Notes: generated by a model from the sequence alone, not told the origin. Positions 10,931-20,034 are shown, counted from the stretch's first letter. The stretch is 64,000 nt of DNA from Billgrantia ethanolica (GCF_021404305.1 NZ_JABFTX010000003.1:434001-498000); one strand, 5' to 3'. Translations and numbers: made by a program.

Positions 10931-11784
10931 CGAGCAACACGGAAAAACTGCAGAAGGTCCTGGCCCGCGCCGGGCTGGGCTCACGCCGCGAGATGGAAGC
11001 GGCCATCGAGGCCGGTCGCGTCAAGGTCAACGGCAAGGTCGCCACTCTCGGCGACCGCATCGAGATGCGCGACCGCGTCAGCTTCGACGACCGCCCGGTG
11101 ACCCTGCGCGGTGCCGAGGAGACGCCGCGCCGCGTGATCATGTACAACAAGCCGGAAGGCGAGCTGTGCACGCGCAAGGATCCGGAAGGCCGCCGCACGG
11201 TTTTCGAACGCCTGCCGCGCCTGAAGGGCGAACGCTGGATCGCCATCGGCCGTCTCGACATCAACACCAGCGGCTTGCTGCTGTTCACCACCGACGGCGA
11301 GTTGGCCAACCGGCTGATGCACCCCAGCACCCAGGTCGAGCGCGAGTACGCCGTGCGGGTCATGGGTGAGGTGCGCAAGGAGCACGTGGTGGCCATGGTC
11401 GAGGGCGTGATGCTCGAAGACGGGCCGGCGCGTTTCACCGACGTCCAGGAGTTCGGCGGCGAAGGCATCAACACCTGGTTCCACGTGGTGATCACGGAAG
11501 GGCGCAACCGCGAGGTGCGGCGGCTGTGGGAGTCCCAGGGACTGACGGTGAGCCGGCTCAAGCGGGTGCGCTACGGCAACATCTTCCTCGACAAGCGGGC
11601 CAAGGCGGGGGAGTGGGTGGAGCTGTCCCAGGACGAGATCGATGATCTGGCGCTGTCCGCCGGCATGGAACCGCGCAAGGTGCCCGAGCTCACCCCGGAC
11701 GAGAAGAACCGCTGGAGCCGCGACAAGAACAAGCGGCGCCCGGTGCAGGCGATGAGGAAGCCCAAGAGTACCAAGGGACGCTAG
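10927..11784 (+). CDS. rluB: 23S rRNA pseudouridine(2605) synthase RluB
   Basis: 285 residues: an N-terminal S4 RNA-binding domain ([20 protein letters not shown]) and an RsuA-type pseudouridine synthase domain with the catalytic Asp in [14 protein letters not shown]. The basic C-terminal tail is typical of RluB. It isomerises U2605 of 23S rRNA. The RluB rather than RluE/RluF assignment rests on the scpAB-rluB neighbourhood and the [17 protein letters not shown] segment. Its stop codon TAG at 11782-11784 abuts a truncated repeat copy. Confidence 0.92.
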   Translation: MTSNTEKLQKVLARAGLGSRREMEAAIEAGRVKVNGKVATLGDRIEMRDRVSFDDRPVTLRGAEETPRRVIMYNKPEGELCTRKDPEGRRTVFERLPRLKGERWIAIGRLDINTSGLLLFTTDGELANRLMHPSTQVEREYAVRVMGEVRKEHVVAMVEGVMLEDGPARFTDVQEFGGEGINTWFHVVITEGRNREVRRLWESQGLTVSRLKRVRYGNIFLDKRAKAGEWVELSQDEIDDLALSAGMEPRKVPELTPDEKNRWSRDKNKRRPVQAMRKPKSTKGR

Positions 11785-11835
11785 GAAACACTGCACAAAT
11801 GCCTGCGCGAGCGAATCACTGCGTTGCGCGGTTCT
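11785..11835 (-). repeat. Truncated copy (A) of the 146-bp inverted-terminus repeat
   Basis: About 50 bases directly after the rluB stop codon (GAAACACTGCACAAATGCC and onward to GCGTTGCGCGGT) match, in inverted orientation, one end of the element at 13465-13610. The sequence diverges after about 11833, so only one terminus is kept. Confidence 0.85.
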
Positions 11836-11902
11836 CCGGGCTTCTAGGAAACAGTCCGCGCTTTCCTGAGGCGGGCATGCTCGCCTAAAGTCAAAAAAGT
11901 CC

Positions 11903-11931
11903 TTGCCAGTGAAGGGTGTGATCAGTAATAT
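11903..11931 (+). promoter_or_regulatory. Sigma-70 promoter of the tRNA-Lys pair
   Basis: TTGCCA at 11903-11908 and TAATAT at 11926-11931 are separated by exactly 17 bases. They lie 16 bases before the first mature tRNA base, fitting a strong stable-RNA promoter. Confidence 0.8.
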
Positions 11932-11947
11932 CTGCACCCGTTCGGAA

Positions 11948-12023
11948 GGGTCGTTAGCTCAGTTGGTAGAGCAGTTGGCTTTTAACCAATTGGTCGTAGG
12001 TTCGAATCCTACACGACCCACCA
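11948..12023 (+). tRNA. tRNA-Lys (anticodon UUU), copy 1
   Basis: 76 bases with encoded CCA. The acceptor stem is GGGTCGT/ACGACCC, with D-loop AGCTCAGTTGGTAGAGC, anticodon loop CTTTTAA reading UUU, and T-arm GTAGGTTCGAATCCTAC. It is identical to the copy at 12055. Confidence 0.98.
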
Positions 12024-12054
12024 TTCCGGACCTGGAAGCTTGTTTGCAAGTGCT

Positions 12055-12130
12055 GGGTCGTTAGCTCAGTTGGTAGAGCAGTTGGCTTTTAACCAATTGG
12101 TCGTAGGTTCGAATCCTACACGACCCACCA
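12055..12130 (+). tRNA. tRNA-Lys (anticodon UUU), copy 2
   Basis: A perfect 76-base duplicate of the first tRNA-Lys, with CCA encoded, 31 bases downstream. It is probably processed from the same precursor, as promoter-like sequence is seen only before copy 1 and a terminator only after copy 2. Confidence 0.98.
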
Positions 12131-12137
12131 GATTCCA

Positions 12138-12169
12138 CGCCCCCGGCTCTTCGAGTCGGGGGCGTTTTT
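12138..12169 (+). terminator. Rho-independent terminator of the tRNA-Lys operon
   Basis: CGCCCCCGGCTC-TTC-GAGTCGGGGGCG with one G-T pair, followed by TTTTT. Confidence 0.92.
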
Positions 12170-12194
12170 GTCGTGGTTCGACTCTCGCTGGTGC

Positions 12195-12240
12195 GGTGTA
12201 GGCGAAGAGGTGGTGTAGACGCAGAGGTGGTGTAGAATAG
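12195..12240 (+). repeat. 17-bp tandem repeat upstream of nadA
   Basis: 2.7 units with 17-bp period: GGTGTAGGCGAAGAGGT, GGTGTAGACGCAGAGGT, GGTGTAGAATAG. The last unit contains TGTAGAAT, a possible extended -10 for nadA. The start of nadA lies 128 bases further on. Confidence 0.75.
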
Positions 12241-12367
12241 CGTGATGGGCTGCGATGGCGAGAGACGCCGACGACAGCCCCAGGCGCATCGCCCGTACGG
12301 AGCGTACGGTTCACGGTGCACCCGGTACACGCAGGGGGAGCCCCTGCCAGTCACGGTGGTAGACACG

Positions 12368-13396
12368 ATGACGATCATGACTTCCCGAATCGAGGTGCGT
12401 GAACACCTCGCCCGCGCCTACTGTCCGACCCGCATTCCGGCGGAGGACGAGGCCCGCATCGACGAGATCAAGCGCCTGCTCGAGCTGCACAACGCGGTGC
12501 TCGTCGCTCATTACTATACCGACGATGCGATTCAGCAGTTGGCCGAGGAGACCGGCGGCTGCGTGGCCGACTCGCTGGAGATGGCCCGCTTCGGCGCGCG
12601 TCACGATGCCGACACCCTGGTGGTGGCCGGCGTGCGCTTCATGGGGGAGACGGCCAAGATCCTGTCGCCCGAGAAGCGTGTGCTGATGCCGACCCTAGAA
12701 GCGACCTGTTCACTCGACATCGGCTGTCCGGCCGACGAGTTCAGCGTCTTCTGCGACCAGCACCCCGACCGCACCGTGGTGGTCTATGCCAACACCTCGG
12801 CGGCGGTGAAGGCGCGTGCCGACTGGGTGGTGACCTCCTCCATCGCAGTGGACGTCATCGAGCACCTGCAGGCGCGCGGCGAGAAGATCCTGTGGGCACC
12901 GGACAAGCACCTGGGCGGCTACATCCAGCAGAAGACCGGCGCCGACATGCTGCTGTGGGACGGTGCCTGCATCGTCCACGAGGAGTTCAAGGCCAAGGGC
13001 ATCGAGGACCTCAAGACCCTCTACCCCGAAGCCGCCGTGCTGGTACACCCGGAGTCGCCGGCTTCGGTGGTGGCGCTGGCCGACGTGGCCGGTTCGACCT
13101 CGCAGCTGATCAAGGCGGCCAAGGAGCTGCCGAACGACAAGCTGATCGTGGCCACCGACCGCGGCATCTTCTTCAAGATGCAGCAGATGGTGCCCGAGAA
13201 GACCCTGTTCGAGGCGCCCACCGCCGGCAACGGCGCGACCTGCAAGAGCTGCGCCCACTGCCCGTGGATGGCGATGAACGCGCTCGACAACCTGGCCGGC
13301 GCCCTGCGCGACGGCAGCGGCGAGATCTTCGTCGACGCCAAGCTGCGCCGGGCCGCGCTCAAGCCGCTGGAGCGCATGCTCAACTTCCAGAAGTGA
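12368..13396 (+). CDS. nadA: Quinolinate synthase
   Basis: 342 residues. NadA condenses iminoaspartate with dihydroxyacetone phosphate to quinolinate in de novo NAD synthesis, using an oxygen-sensitive 4Fe-4S cluster. Visible family signatures are [33 protein letters not shown], the Cys region [27 protein letters not shown] and the C-terminal [12 protein letters not shown] use the ATG at 12368 with GGTGG eight bases upstream; ATG 12377 is nine bases later and also possible. The next step, nadC, is 20 kb away at 33.0 kb. Confidence 0.95.
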   Translation: MTIMTSRIEVREHLARAYCPTRIPAEDEARIDEIKRLLELHNAVLVAHYYTDDAIQQLAEETGGCVADSLEMARFGARHDADTLVVAGVRFMGETAKILSPEKRVLMPTLEATCSLDIGCPADEFSVFCDQHPDRTVVVYANTSAAVKARADWVVTSSIAVDVIEHLQARGEKILWAPDKHLGGYIQQKTGADMLLWDGACIVHEEFKAKGIEDLKTLYPEAAVLVHPESPASVVALADVAGSTSQLIKAAKELPNDKLIVATDRGIFFKMQQMVPEKTLFEAPTAGNGATCKSCAHCPWMAMNALDNLAGALRDGSGEIFVDAKLRRAALKPLERMLNFQK

Positions 13397-13434
13397 AAGG
13401 GGCGGTTACGCAGCTCCCCAGTCGAATGAACTGC

Positions 13435-13462
13435 AAGGCCCGCGCACCAGCGCGGGCCTTTT
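13435..13462 (+). terminator. Rho-independent terminator of nadA
   Basis: AAGGCCCGCG-CACCAG-CGCGGGCCTT followed by TT. It ends two bases before the repeat element at 13465. Confidence 0.88.
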
Positions 13463-13464
13463 CG

Positions 13465-13610
13465 TAAGGAGTGCTGAACAATCGCCGAGCGAGATGAAGC
13501 GCAAGGCGCACGGAGCACAGGAACCGGAGCATATGGGGTATATGTGAGGATTCCGAGCACCGCGCAACGCAGCGATTCGCTCGCGCAGGCATTTGTGCAG
13601 TGTCTCCTTA
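13465..13610. repeat. 146-bp repeat with terminal inverted repeats (copy B, complete)
   Basis: The ends read TAAGGAGTGCTGAACAATCGCC and, on the other strand, TAAGGAGACACTGCACAAATGCC; these pair as imperfect terminal inverted repeats. The centre carries the near-palindrome ATATGGGGTATAT. Its right end overlaps the bepA stop codon. No reading frame of its own is credible, so it looks like a non-autonomous element or a REP-like intergenic repeat. Confidence 0.75.
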
Positions 13611-15065
13611 CCTAAATTTTTCCATTGTTTCGCGATACCCCACAAAGGCCTCGCGCCGCTGCTCGATGCGCGCCAGGGCGTTGCCGTCGCCGCTCTGCTC
13701 GGCGACTTGGCGTGCCACGTCGAGCTGGCGAATGGCCCGCTGGATGTCGCCGGTGAGCTGCATGTGTTCGGCCCGGGCCAGGTGGCCCCAGGCCTCGCGT
13801 CCGCTACGGCCGGCGGCTTCGGCGAGCAGGGCGAAGACTTGCGGATCCTCGGACCGACGCTCGGAGAGGTCGCGCAGGATGCGATAGGCTTCGTTGGGGT
13901 CATGCTGCAGCAGTGCCTCGCCAAGGGTGCGGGTGGCCGGCATGTGACCCGGCATCAGGCGCAGGATACGGCGGCTGCGCTCGATGGCGTCTTCGTAGCG
14001 GCCGGCCTGGAAGGCGACGTCGGCGGCACTGGCGGGGATGATAGCCAGATCGGGCAGTTCCCGGGCAATGGCATCCAACTGGCTGAGGGCGGTATCGGTC
14101 TGGCCGTTATGTGCAGCGATCAGCGCATCCAGATAGCGTTGCACGGCTTGTGGGGCGTCGCTCTGGGCCAGTCGGGTGGCCGCCTGCTGCGGGTCGCGCT
14201 GATTCACCGTCAGCAACGCCCTGGCACGCACCAGGTGGTAGCTTGGGTCGCCCTCGCGAGGACGAATGGCCTCGAGCTGCGAGGCGCGGGATTCGGCGTC
14301 GCTGATGCGCGACTCCGTCAGCGGGTGGGTGAGCAGGAACTCGGGTGGGTTGCCGCCCTGCAGGCTCACCTGGCGCTGCATGGCGCGGAACATCCTGACC
14401 ATGGCCTCGGGATCGAAGCCGGCCTGGGCCATGGTCTGCAGGCCGAGGCGATCGGCTTCCTGCTCGAAGCGCCGCGAGTAGGCCAGCTGATCCTGAATGA
14501 AGGCGGCCTGGGAGCCCATGGCGGCGGCGATGCCGGCATCGCCGCCGCCGCTGGCGGCGATCAGCATGCCGGCCAGCATCGCGGCCATGGCCGGCAGTTG
14601 GGTCTGCTCGGCGCGCGCCTGGCCGCGGGCATAGTGGCGCTGAGACAGATGGCCCAGCTCGTGGGCCAGCACCGAGGCGACTGCATCCTCCTCATCGGCG
14701 AAGGCGAACAGACCGGCATTGACGCCGATCACCCCGCCCGGCACGGCGAAGGCATTGAGCGTACGGCTGTCCACCAGTACCACCACCGAGCGAGTATCGG
14801 ACAGGCCGCTGTGGGGCATCAAACGGCCCAGTAGTGTCTCTACGTATTCCTGGGCGATGGGGTCTTGCCAGATAGGCGCCCGGGCATGGAACTGGCGCAG
14901 CCAGGCGCGTCCCAGGCGAAACTCTTCGCCGGTCATGGCCTGGCTGGTGCCGGTCAGGCTGGGTAGACCATAGTCGTCCGTGGCGGTTGCCGGGGCGGCC
15001 AGGGTCAAGGCCAGCGTCAGGACGGCAGCGCCAGCGGTCAGGCAGGTTCGGGTCTTGCGCAGCAT
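13608..15065 (-). CDS. bepA: BepA-like periplasmic M48 metalloprotease with TPR repeats
   Basis: 485 residues with a signal peptide (about residues 1-28, cleaved near APATA-TD), an M48 protease domain with the zinc motif HELGH in SVLAHELGHLSQRHYARG and the downstream Glu in RRFEQEADRLGL, and a C-terminal TPR half (about 300-480). BepA (YfgC) helps LptD and BAM maturation and degrades stalled LptD. Length and architecture match E. coli BepA (487). The stop codon TAA lies inside the repeat element at 13608-13610. Confidence 0.92.
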   Translation of the reverse strand: MLRKTRTCLTAGAAVLTLALTLAAPATATDDYGLPSLTGTSQAMTGEEFRLGRAWLRQFHARAPIWQDPIAQEYVETLLGRLMPHSGLSDTRSVVVLVDSRTLNAFAVPGGVIGVNAGLFAFADEEDAVASVLAHELGHLSQRHYARGQARAEQTQLPAMAAMLAGMLIAASGGGDAGIAAAMGSQAAFIQDQLAYSRRFEQEADRLGLQTMAQAGFDPEAMVRMFRAMQRQVSLQGGNPPEFLLTHPLTESRISDAESRASQLEAIRPREGDPSYHLVRARALLTVNQRDPQQAATRLAQSDAPQAVQRYLDALIAAHNGQTDTALSQLDAIARELPDLAIIPASAADVAFQAGRYEDAIERSRRILRLMPGHMPATRTLGEALLQHDPNEAYRILRDLSERRSEDPQVFALLAEAAGRSGREAWGHLARAEHMQLTGDIQRAIRQLDVARQVAEQSGDGNALARIEQRREAFVGYRETMEKFR

Positions 15066-15200
15066 GGTGCCAGTCTCGTTCGAAGCGTCGGTCGGTTTCT
15101 CTCCGACATTGATTCGGCCTGCAAAGTGCCTTTAAATCTCAAGGGTTTTACGCTTTCCTGCAAGGCAGCGTGAACCATCGGCATTTTCCCGGGAGACGAC

Positions 15201-15449
15201 ATGGCTGTGCAACCTGATGATGTACTCGATGCCTGCGGCCTACCTTGTCCGCTGCCTCTGCTCAAGGCGAAGCAGGCGCTGGCCCGGCTGAAGGCCGGCC
15301 AGGTGCTCGAGATCATGGCGACCGATGCCGGCTCCTGGCGCGACTTCGAGACCTTTGCCGACAACAGCATTCATGAGCTGTTGCAGCGCGAAGAGCGCGG
15401 TGAGGTCTACCACTACTGGCTGCGCAAGGGCGAGGAGCTCGCTTCATGA
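15201..15449 (+). CDS. TusA/SirA-family sulfur carrier protein
   Basis: 82 residues with the family signature DACGLPCPLPLLKAKQAL; the second Cys in PCP is the persulfide-bearing residue. TusA-type proteins relay sulfur for tRNA thiolation or sulfur metabolism. This one is next to a PerM-like permease and overlaps its start (ATGA at 15446), a pairing seen in gammaproteobacteria for YedF/SirA-like members, so the exact TusA role is not certain. Confidence 0.88.
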   Translation: MAVQPDDVLDACGLPCPLPLLKAKQALARLKAGQVLEIMATDAGSWRDFETFADNSIHELLQREERGEVYHYWLRKGEELAS

Positions 15450-16555
15450 CCCTACGTGAAGTATTCAAGGGCTGGATCGAACACTACTTCTCGGACGAGG
15501 AGGCGGTGATCCTGCTGGTCCTGCTGGTGCTCGGCTTTGCCGCGGTGATCCTGTTCGGCCGCATGCTGGCGCCTTTTCTCACGGCGCTGGTGATCGCCTT
15601 CCTGCTGCAGGGCGGGGTCAATGCCCTGACCCGGCGAGGCGTGCCCCACCTGCTGGCCGTAACCCTGATCTTCCTGGCCTTCATCGGGGTGCTGCTGGCT
15701 CTGGCGTTCATCCTGATGCCGTTGATATGGAATCAGCTCGTGGGGCTGGTGCAGGAGACGCCACGTATCGTGGCCAGCGGGCAGCGCTGGCTGGATGACG
15801 TTCAGGAGCGTTATCCCACTCTGGTAACGCCGGATCAGGTGCAGGAGTGGATCGCGGTGGCGGGGCGTGAACTGACCCAGTTCGGTCAGCGTGCCCTGAC
15901 GCTTTCGCTGGCCTCCCTGGGCAACGTGCTGGCGCTGATCATCTACCTGGTACTGGTGCCGATCCTGGTGTTCTTCCTGCTCAAGGATCGCGAGCAGCTG
16001 GTCGATTTCACCCTCTCGCTGCTGCCGCAGCAGCGTAGCCTGATGACGCGTATCTGGCAGGAGATGGACACCCAGATCGCCAACTACGTACGCGGCAAGT
16101 TCGTCGAGATCATCATCGTCGGCACGGTGTCGTTCTTCACCTTCGCCTTCTTCGGTCTGCCCTATTCGGCGCTGCTGGCCGTGCTGGTGGGATTCTCGGT
16201 GCTGGTGCCCTATATCGGTGCCGCCGTGGCCACCCTGCCGGTGGCCGCCGTGGCGGGGTTCCATTTCGGCATGAGCGAGCAGTTCCTCTACGTGTTGATC
16301 GCCTACGGCGTGATCCAGGCGCTGGACGGCAACGTGCTGGTGCCGATCCTGTTCTCCGAGGCGGTCAACCTGCATCCGGTGTCGATCATCGTGGCCGTGC
16401 TGTTCTTCGGTGGGGTCTGGGGCTTCTGGGGTATCTTCTTCGCCATTCCGCTGGCGACGCTGCTCAAGGCGCTGGTCTATGCCTGGCCACGGGGCATCCG
16501 GCAATACCACGACTCCCAGCAGGCGGTGGAGCTGGAGCAATCCACCGAGGATTGA
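15446..16555 (+). CDS. AI-2E/PerM family inner-membrane transporter
   Basis: 369 residues with seven to eight hydrophobic segments (for example residues 18-55, 60-90, 155-182, 215-270, 285-345) and the family stretches LVPILVFFLLKDREQL and GVIQALDGNVLVPILFSEAVNLHPVSII. The UPF0118/PerM family has members implicated in autoinducer-2 export or Na+/H+ antiport; the substrate here is unknown. It is translationally coupled to the TusA-like gene. Confidence 0.87.
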   Translation: MTLREVFKGWIEHYFSDEEAVILLVLLVLGFAAVILFGRMLAPFLTALVIAFLLQGGVNALTRRGVPHLLAVTLIFLAFIGVLLALAFILMPLIWNQLVGLVQETPRIVASGQRWLDDVQERYPTLVTPDQVQEWIAVAGRELTQFGQRALTLSLASLGNVLALIIYLVLVPILVFFLLKDREQLVDFTLSLLPQQRSLMTRIWQEMDTQIANYVRGKFVEIIIVGTVSFFTFAFFGLPYSALLAVLVGFSVLVPYIGAAVATLPVAAVAGFHFGMSEQFLYVLIAYGVIQALDGNVLVPILFSEAVNLHPVSIIVAVLFFGGVWGFWGIFFAIPLATLLKALVYAWPRGIRQYHDSQQAVELEQSTED

Positions 16556-16565
16556 TTGGCGGTGA

Positions 16566-16586
16566 CCGCCCGGCATGGCCGGGCGG
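16566..16586. terminator. Hairpin between convergent permease and bcp genes
   Basis: Perfect 9-bp stem CCGCCCGGC-ATG-GCCGGGCGG between two convergent stop codons. It has no T-run, so terminator function is a weak inference. Confidence 0.5.
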
Positions 16587-16609
16587 AGCAAAACGTCCCT
16601 TGCGCTGTC

Positions 16610-17086
16610 TCACTTGCTGGCGTGGAGTTCCCGGGCGGCTTCCAGCACTTCCTGAGCGTGCCCCTTGACCTTGACCCCCCGCCACTCGCGGGCGAGCTTG
16701 CCTTCGGCGTCGATCAGGAAGGTGCTGCGTTCGATGCCGAGATGCTCCTTGCCGTAGAGCTTTTTCAGCTTGATGACGTCGAACAGTTTGCAGACCTCCT
16801 CGTCCGTGTCGGAAATCAGCTCGAAGTTGAAGGCCTGCTTGGTCTTGAAGTTCTCCTGGGCGCGAATGCCGTCCCGGGAGACACCTAGGACGACCGTGTC
16901 GACGGCGTCGAAGTCGGCCTTGCGGTCGCGGAAGTCGCCGCCCTCGGTGGTGCAGCCGGGCGTGCTGGCCTTAGGGTAGAAGAAGATCACGACCTGACGC
17001 CCCTTGAACTGGCCGAGGGAGAGGGTGGTGTCGCCAGTGGCGGGGGCGGTGAAGTCGGGAACGGGCTGTCCGATGGCAAGCGTCAT
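16610..17086 (-). CDS. bcp: Thioredoxin-dependent peroxiredoxin (Bcp)
   Basis: 158 residues from the ATG at 17086, which has AGGAGG four bases upstream. AhpC/TSA fold with the peroxidatic Cys45 in ASTPGCTTEGGDFRD. The resolving Cys found five residues later in E. coli Bcp is absent (Gly50); the only other clear candidate is the Cys in DEEVCKLFDV. It may therefore act as a 1-Cys or atypical 2-Cys enzyme. It reduces peroxides at the expense of thioredoxin. It diverges from dapA. Confidence 0.92.
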   Translation of the reverse strand: MTLAIGQPVPDFTAPATGDTTLSLGQFKGRQVVIFFYPKASTPGCTTEGGDFRDRKADFDAVDTVVLGVSRDGIRAQENFKTKQAFNFELISDTDEEVCKLFDVIKLKKLYGKEHLGIERSTFLIDAEGKLAREWRGVKVKGHAQEVLEAARELHASK

Positions 17087-17278
17087 GACGCCTCCTGTGG
17101 TCGTTGGAGAGCGTTTCATTACACGCAGCTCGGCGTTCGCTGTCAAAGAGCCCGTCGGCATGCTGTACAGGCCTGTGCGGCCTGAGTACCATTTACCTTT
17201 TGCTCGTGGCCATGTCGAAACATGACCCTCGGGTGCGGCAGAGCGCTATTGCGTGCTATTGCGTAGAGGAACGAGAGG

Positions 17279-18163
17279 ATGATCACTGGCAGTATCGTCG
17301 CCCTGGCGACGCCGATGAAGGCCAATGGCGACATCGACTGGGAGGCGTTGCGCCGCTTGGTGAACTTCCACCTGGAGAACGGTACCGACGGCATCGTGGC
17401 AGCCGGCACCACCGGTGAGCCCACCACCATGTCGTTCGCCGAGCACTTCGACGTGATTCGCGCCGTGGTGGAAGAGGTCGACGGTCGCATTCCGGTGATC
17501 GCCGGCACCGGGGCCAATGCCACTTCCGAGGCCGTCGAGCTGGCTCGCTATGCCAGCGAAGTGGGTGCCGATTACTGCCTCTCGGTGTGCCCCTACTACA
17601 ACAAGCCGACCCAGGAAGGCCTCTACCGCCACTTCAAGGCCGTGGCGGAGGGCAGCCGCCTGCCGGTGATACTCTACAACGTGCCCGGCCGCACCTGCTC
17701 CGACCTCTACAACGAGACCGTGATGCGCCTGGCCGAGGTCGACAACATCATTGGCCTCAAGGATGCCACCGGTAACCTGGAGCGCGCCGAAGACCTCATT
17801 TCACGGCTCAAGGGCAGCGGTTTCATGCTCTACTCCGGCGACGACAGCACCGCCTGCGAGTTCATGCTCATGGGCGGCAACGGCGACATCTCGGTCACCG
17901 CCAACGTGGCGCCCAAGGCCATGCATGAGCTGTGCGTGGCAGCGGTCGCGGGCGATGCCGACCGTGCGCATCAGATCAACACCCGACTGATGCCGCTGCA
18001 TACCAACCTGGGCATCGAGTCCAATCCGATACCGGTCAAATGGGCACTGCACCGCATGGGCCTGATCGACCAGGGCATTCGTCTGCCGCTCACCTGGTTG
18101 TCCGGCAAATACCATGCGACGGTGGACGAGGCCCTGCAACTGGCCGGCGTGATCGACGATTGA
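17279..18163 (+). CDS. dapA: 4-hydroxy-tetrahydrodipicolinate synthase
   Basis: 294 residues, the usual DapA length. It condenses pyruvate with aspartate semialdehyde in lysine and diaminopimelate synthesis. The Schiff-base Lys161 in IGLKDATGN and the [13 protein letters not shown] motif are visible, as is the Tyr of [15 protein letters not shown] lies eight bases before the start. The order dapA-bamC-(MBL)-purC is the classical gammaproteobacterial one. Confidence 0.97.
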   Translation: MITGSIVALATPMKANGDIDWEALRRLVNFHLENGTDGIVAAGTTGEPTTMSFAEHFDVIRAVVEEVDGRIPVIAGTGANATSEAVELARYASEVGADYCLSVCPYYNKPTQEGLYRHFKAVAEGSRLPVILYNVPGRTCSDLYNETVMRLAEVDNIIGLKDATGNLERAEDLISRLKGSGFMLYSGDDSTACEFMLMGGNGDISVTANVAPKAMHELCVAAVAGDADRAHQINTRLMPLHTNLGIESNPIPVKWALHRMGLIDQGIRLPLTWLSGKYHATVDEALQLAGVIDD

Positions 18164-18213
18164 GGCGAGTGGGAATCCCCGCCGCCCCGAGAACCTGACT
18201 GCAAGGTGACTGC

Positions 18214-19185
18214 ATGAATTCTGCGCTGAAATGGATGCCGCTGGTGGCCGTGGCCGCCCTGGCCACTGCCGGCTGCGCCCGCGAAGGCTTCTACGACGAT
18301 CGTAACATCGACTACGTGAGCGCCCAGCGCAGTGCGCCTCTGGTATTGCCCGAAGGGCGTAACGAGCAGCGCTATCGTGACGCCATGCCGGTGCCGCAAG
18401 CCCAGGGCAGCCTGCGCCCCAGCGACGATCGTTTCCGCGCCCCCAGCCCCACGCGCCTGGCCTCTGGCGGTGCGGTGGAGCGGGACTACGTCGAACGGCG
18501 TGAGATCGGCAGCGATCAGTGGCTGGTGGTGGGGGCAGATCCCGGCATGGTGTGGCCTCAGCTGCAGGACTTTACTCGCGCACGCGGACTGCAAGTGCAG
18601 ACCAGCGACGATGCGCGCGGCGTGCTGGAGACCGCCCAGGGTCGACTGAGCGTGCGGCAAGGGCTGCGCGCCGGCGACAGCGAAGTGCGCTGTGACCTGA
18701 ACGGCCGTCCGGTGGCTGCCTGTCTGGATGCACTGGAGCAGCATTTCAGCGCCCGTAGCGCCACCGCCAGCGCCGCTTCACTTGCCGGGCAGCAGATCGC
18801 CAGCGAGGACCGCCTGAGACTGGAGCAGCTGTCCAGCGGCGAATGGGTGGTGCGCATTCCGCTCGACGTCGACCGCGTGTGGGCCGAACTGAACCATCAG
18901 CTGCAGGCCGATTTTGCCGTCGAGGGGCGGCGCGAGCTGCTCGAGCAGAATTCGCAACAGCACGACTTCCTGGTCAACTACATGACCGTCTCGGAGCGTG
19001 GCCGCGGCTTCCTGCAGATTGCCTTGAGTCCCGACGTGCGGCAAATGCCTCAGGAGATCCGCCTGGTGCTCGAGGCCGAAGGCCCTGAACGCACCACGCT
19101 GCGGGCCGTCAACGAGAGCGAGCGGCGCTTTGAAGAAGAAGACGCCCGCGAGCTGCTCGAACGGGTGGCAGGCCTGCTGCGCTGA
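18214..19185 (+). CDS. bamC: Outer membrane protein assembly factor BamC (lipoprotein)
   Basis: 323 residues with a signal peptide ending in the lipobox LATAGC (Cys21). Next comes the conserved unstructured N-terminal region of BamC (YDDRNIDYVSAQRSAPLVLPEG) that contacts BamD in E. coli, then two helix-grip domains (about 95-200 and 215-320). It is part of the BAM beta-barrel assembly machine. Position directly after dapA supports the call. Confidence 0.92.
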   Translation: MNSALKWMPLVAVAALATAGCAREGFYDDRNIDYVSAQRSAPLVLPEGRNEQRYRDAMPVPQAQGSLRPSDDRFRAPSPTRLASGGAVERDYVERREIGSDQWLVVGADPGMVWPQLQDFTRARGLQVQTSDDARGVLETAQGRLSVRQGLRAGDSEVRCDLNGRPVAACLDALEQHFSARSATASAASLAGQQIASEDRLRLEQLSSGEWVVRIPLDVDRVWAELNHQLQADFAVEGRRELLEQNSQQHDFLVNYMTVSERGRGFLQIALSPDVRQMPQEIRLVLEAEGPERTTLRAVNESERRFEEEDARELLERVAGLLR

Positions 19186-19991
19186 TGCCGCAAGGCGTGG
19201 GTGGCGCGCCGCTTTCCGCGTCAGGCAAGCTCAGCTTCGCCTCGCTCGGCAGCGGCAGCAAGGGCAACGCGACCCTGGTCAGCGACGGCGAGACCGCGGT
19301 GCTGGTGGACTGCGGCTTCGGTCTGCGCGAGACCGAGCGCCGGCTGGCGCGCCTGGGGGTGCATCCGCGCCAGCTCGATGCGGTGCTGGTCACCCATGAG
19401 CATGGTGACCACCTGCGTGGCGTGGGGCCGCTGGCACGCCGCCATGGGGTGCCGGTCTACCTCACGCCGGGAACCTGGCTTTCGGGGCGCCTCGGCGAGG
19501 TGCCCCAGCGCCACTGGATCACGCCGCAGGCGCGCTTTGCCGTGAAGAGCCTGATGATCGATCCGATCACGGTGCCCCACGACGCCCGCGAGCCGGTGCA
19601 GTTTCGCTTCGAATCCCGTGGCTGCCACCTGGGCGTGCTTACCGATCTGGGGCATCCCACCGAGCACGTCATCGAGGCATTCCGCGGCTGCGACGCCCTC
19701 ATTCTCGAGTGCAACCACGATCGCCATATGCTCGAGGTCGGCCCCTATCCGCCGCAGCTCAAGCGGCGCGTGGGCGGTAACTGGGGGCATCTGGCCAACG
19801 TTCAGGCCGCGGCGCTGTTGCGACACCTGGGGCTCGATCGCCTGCAGCACATCGTCTGCTCGCATCTGTCCGAACACAACAACCGCCCCGAGCTGGCCCT
19901 CGAGGCACTCACGCCGCTGCTCGACGGCGATGCATCACGCCTGACGATTGCCGCCCAGGACAGCGGGTTGCAGTGGCAGGCGATCCGCTGA
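19185..19991 (+). CDS. Metallo-beta-lactamase-fold hydrolase
   Basis: 268 residues. The SLGSGSKGNATLV start and the metal motif THEHGDHLRGV (His-x-His-x-Asp-His) are typical of the YycJ/PhnP-like MBL branch; later ligands are seen in DLGHPTEHV and CSHLSEHNN. Members include nucleases and phosphodiesterases, and the substrate cannot be told from the sequence. The start codon overlaps the bamC stop (TGATG). Confidence 0.85.
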   Translation: MPQGVGGAPLSASGKLSFASLGSGSKGNATLVSDGETAVLVDCGFGLRETERRLARLGVHPRQLDAVLVTHEHGDHLRGVGPLARRHGVPVYLTPGTWLSGRLGEVPQRHWITPQARFAVKSLMIDPITVPHDAREPVQFRFESRGCHLGVLTDLGHPTEHVIEAFRGCDALILECNHDRHMLEVGPYPPQLKRRVGGNWGHLANVQAAALLRHLGLDRLQHIVCSHLSEHNNRPELALEALTPLLDGDASRLTIAAQDSGLQWQAIR

Positions 19992-20034
19992 ATTGCCACG
20001 CTAAGGTCATTGCCTTCACCTTCTGGAGACCCCC

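Noticed and set aside
12061..12378. Leftward reading frames across the tRNA-Lys pair (ending GFEPTTNWLKANC)
   Set aside because: The peptide is the antisense translation of the tRNA gene, a known false protein in databases, and it has no ribosome site.
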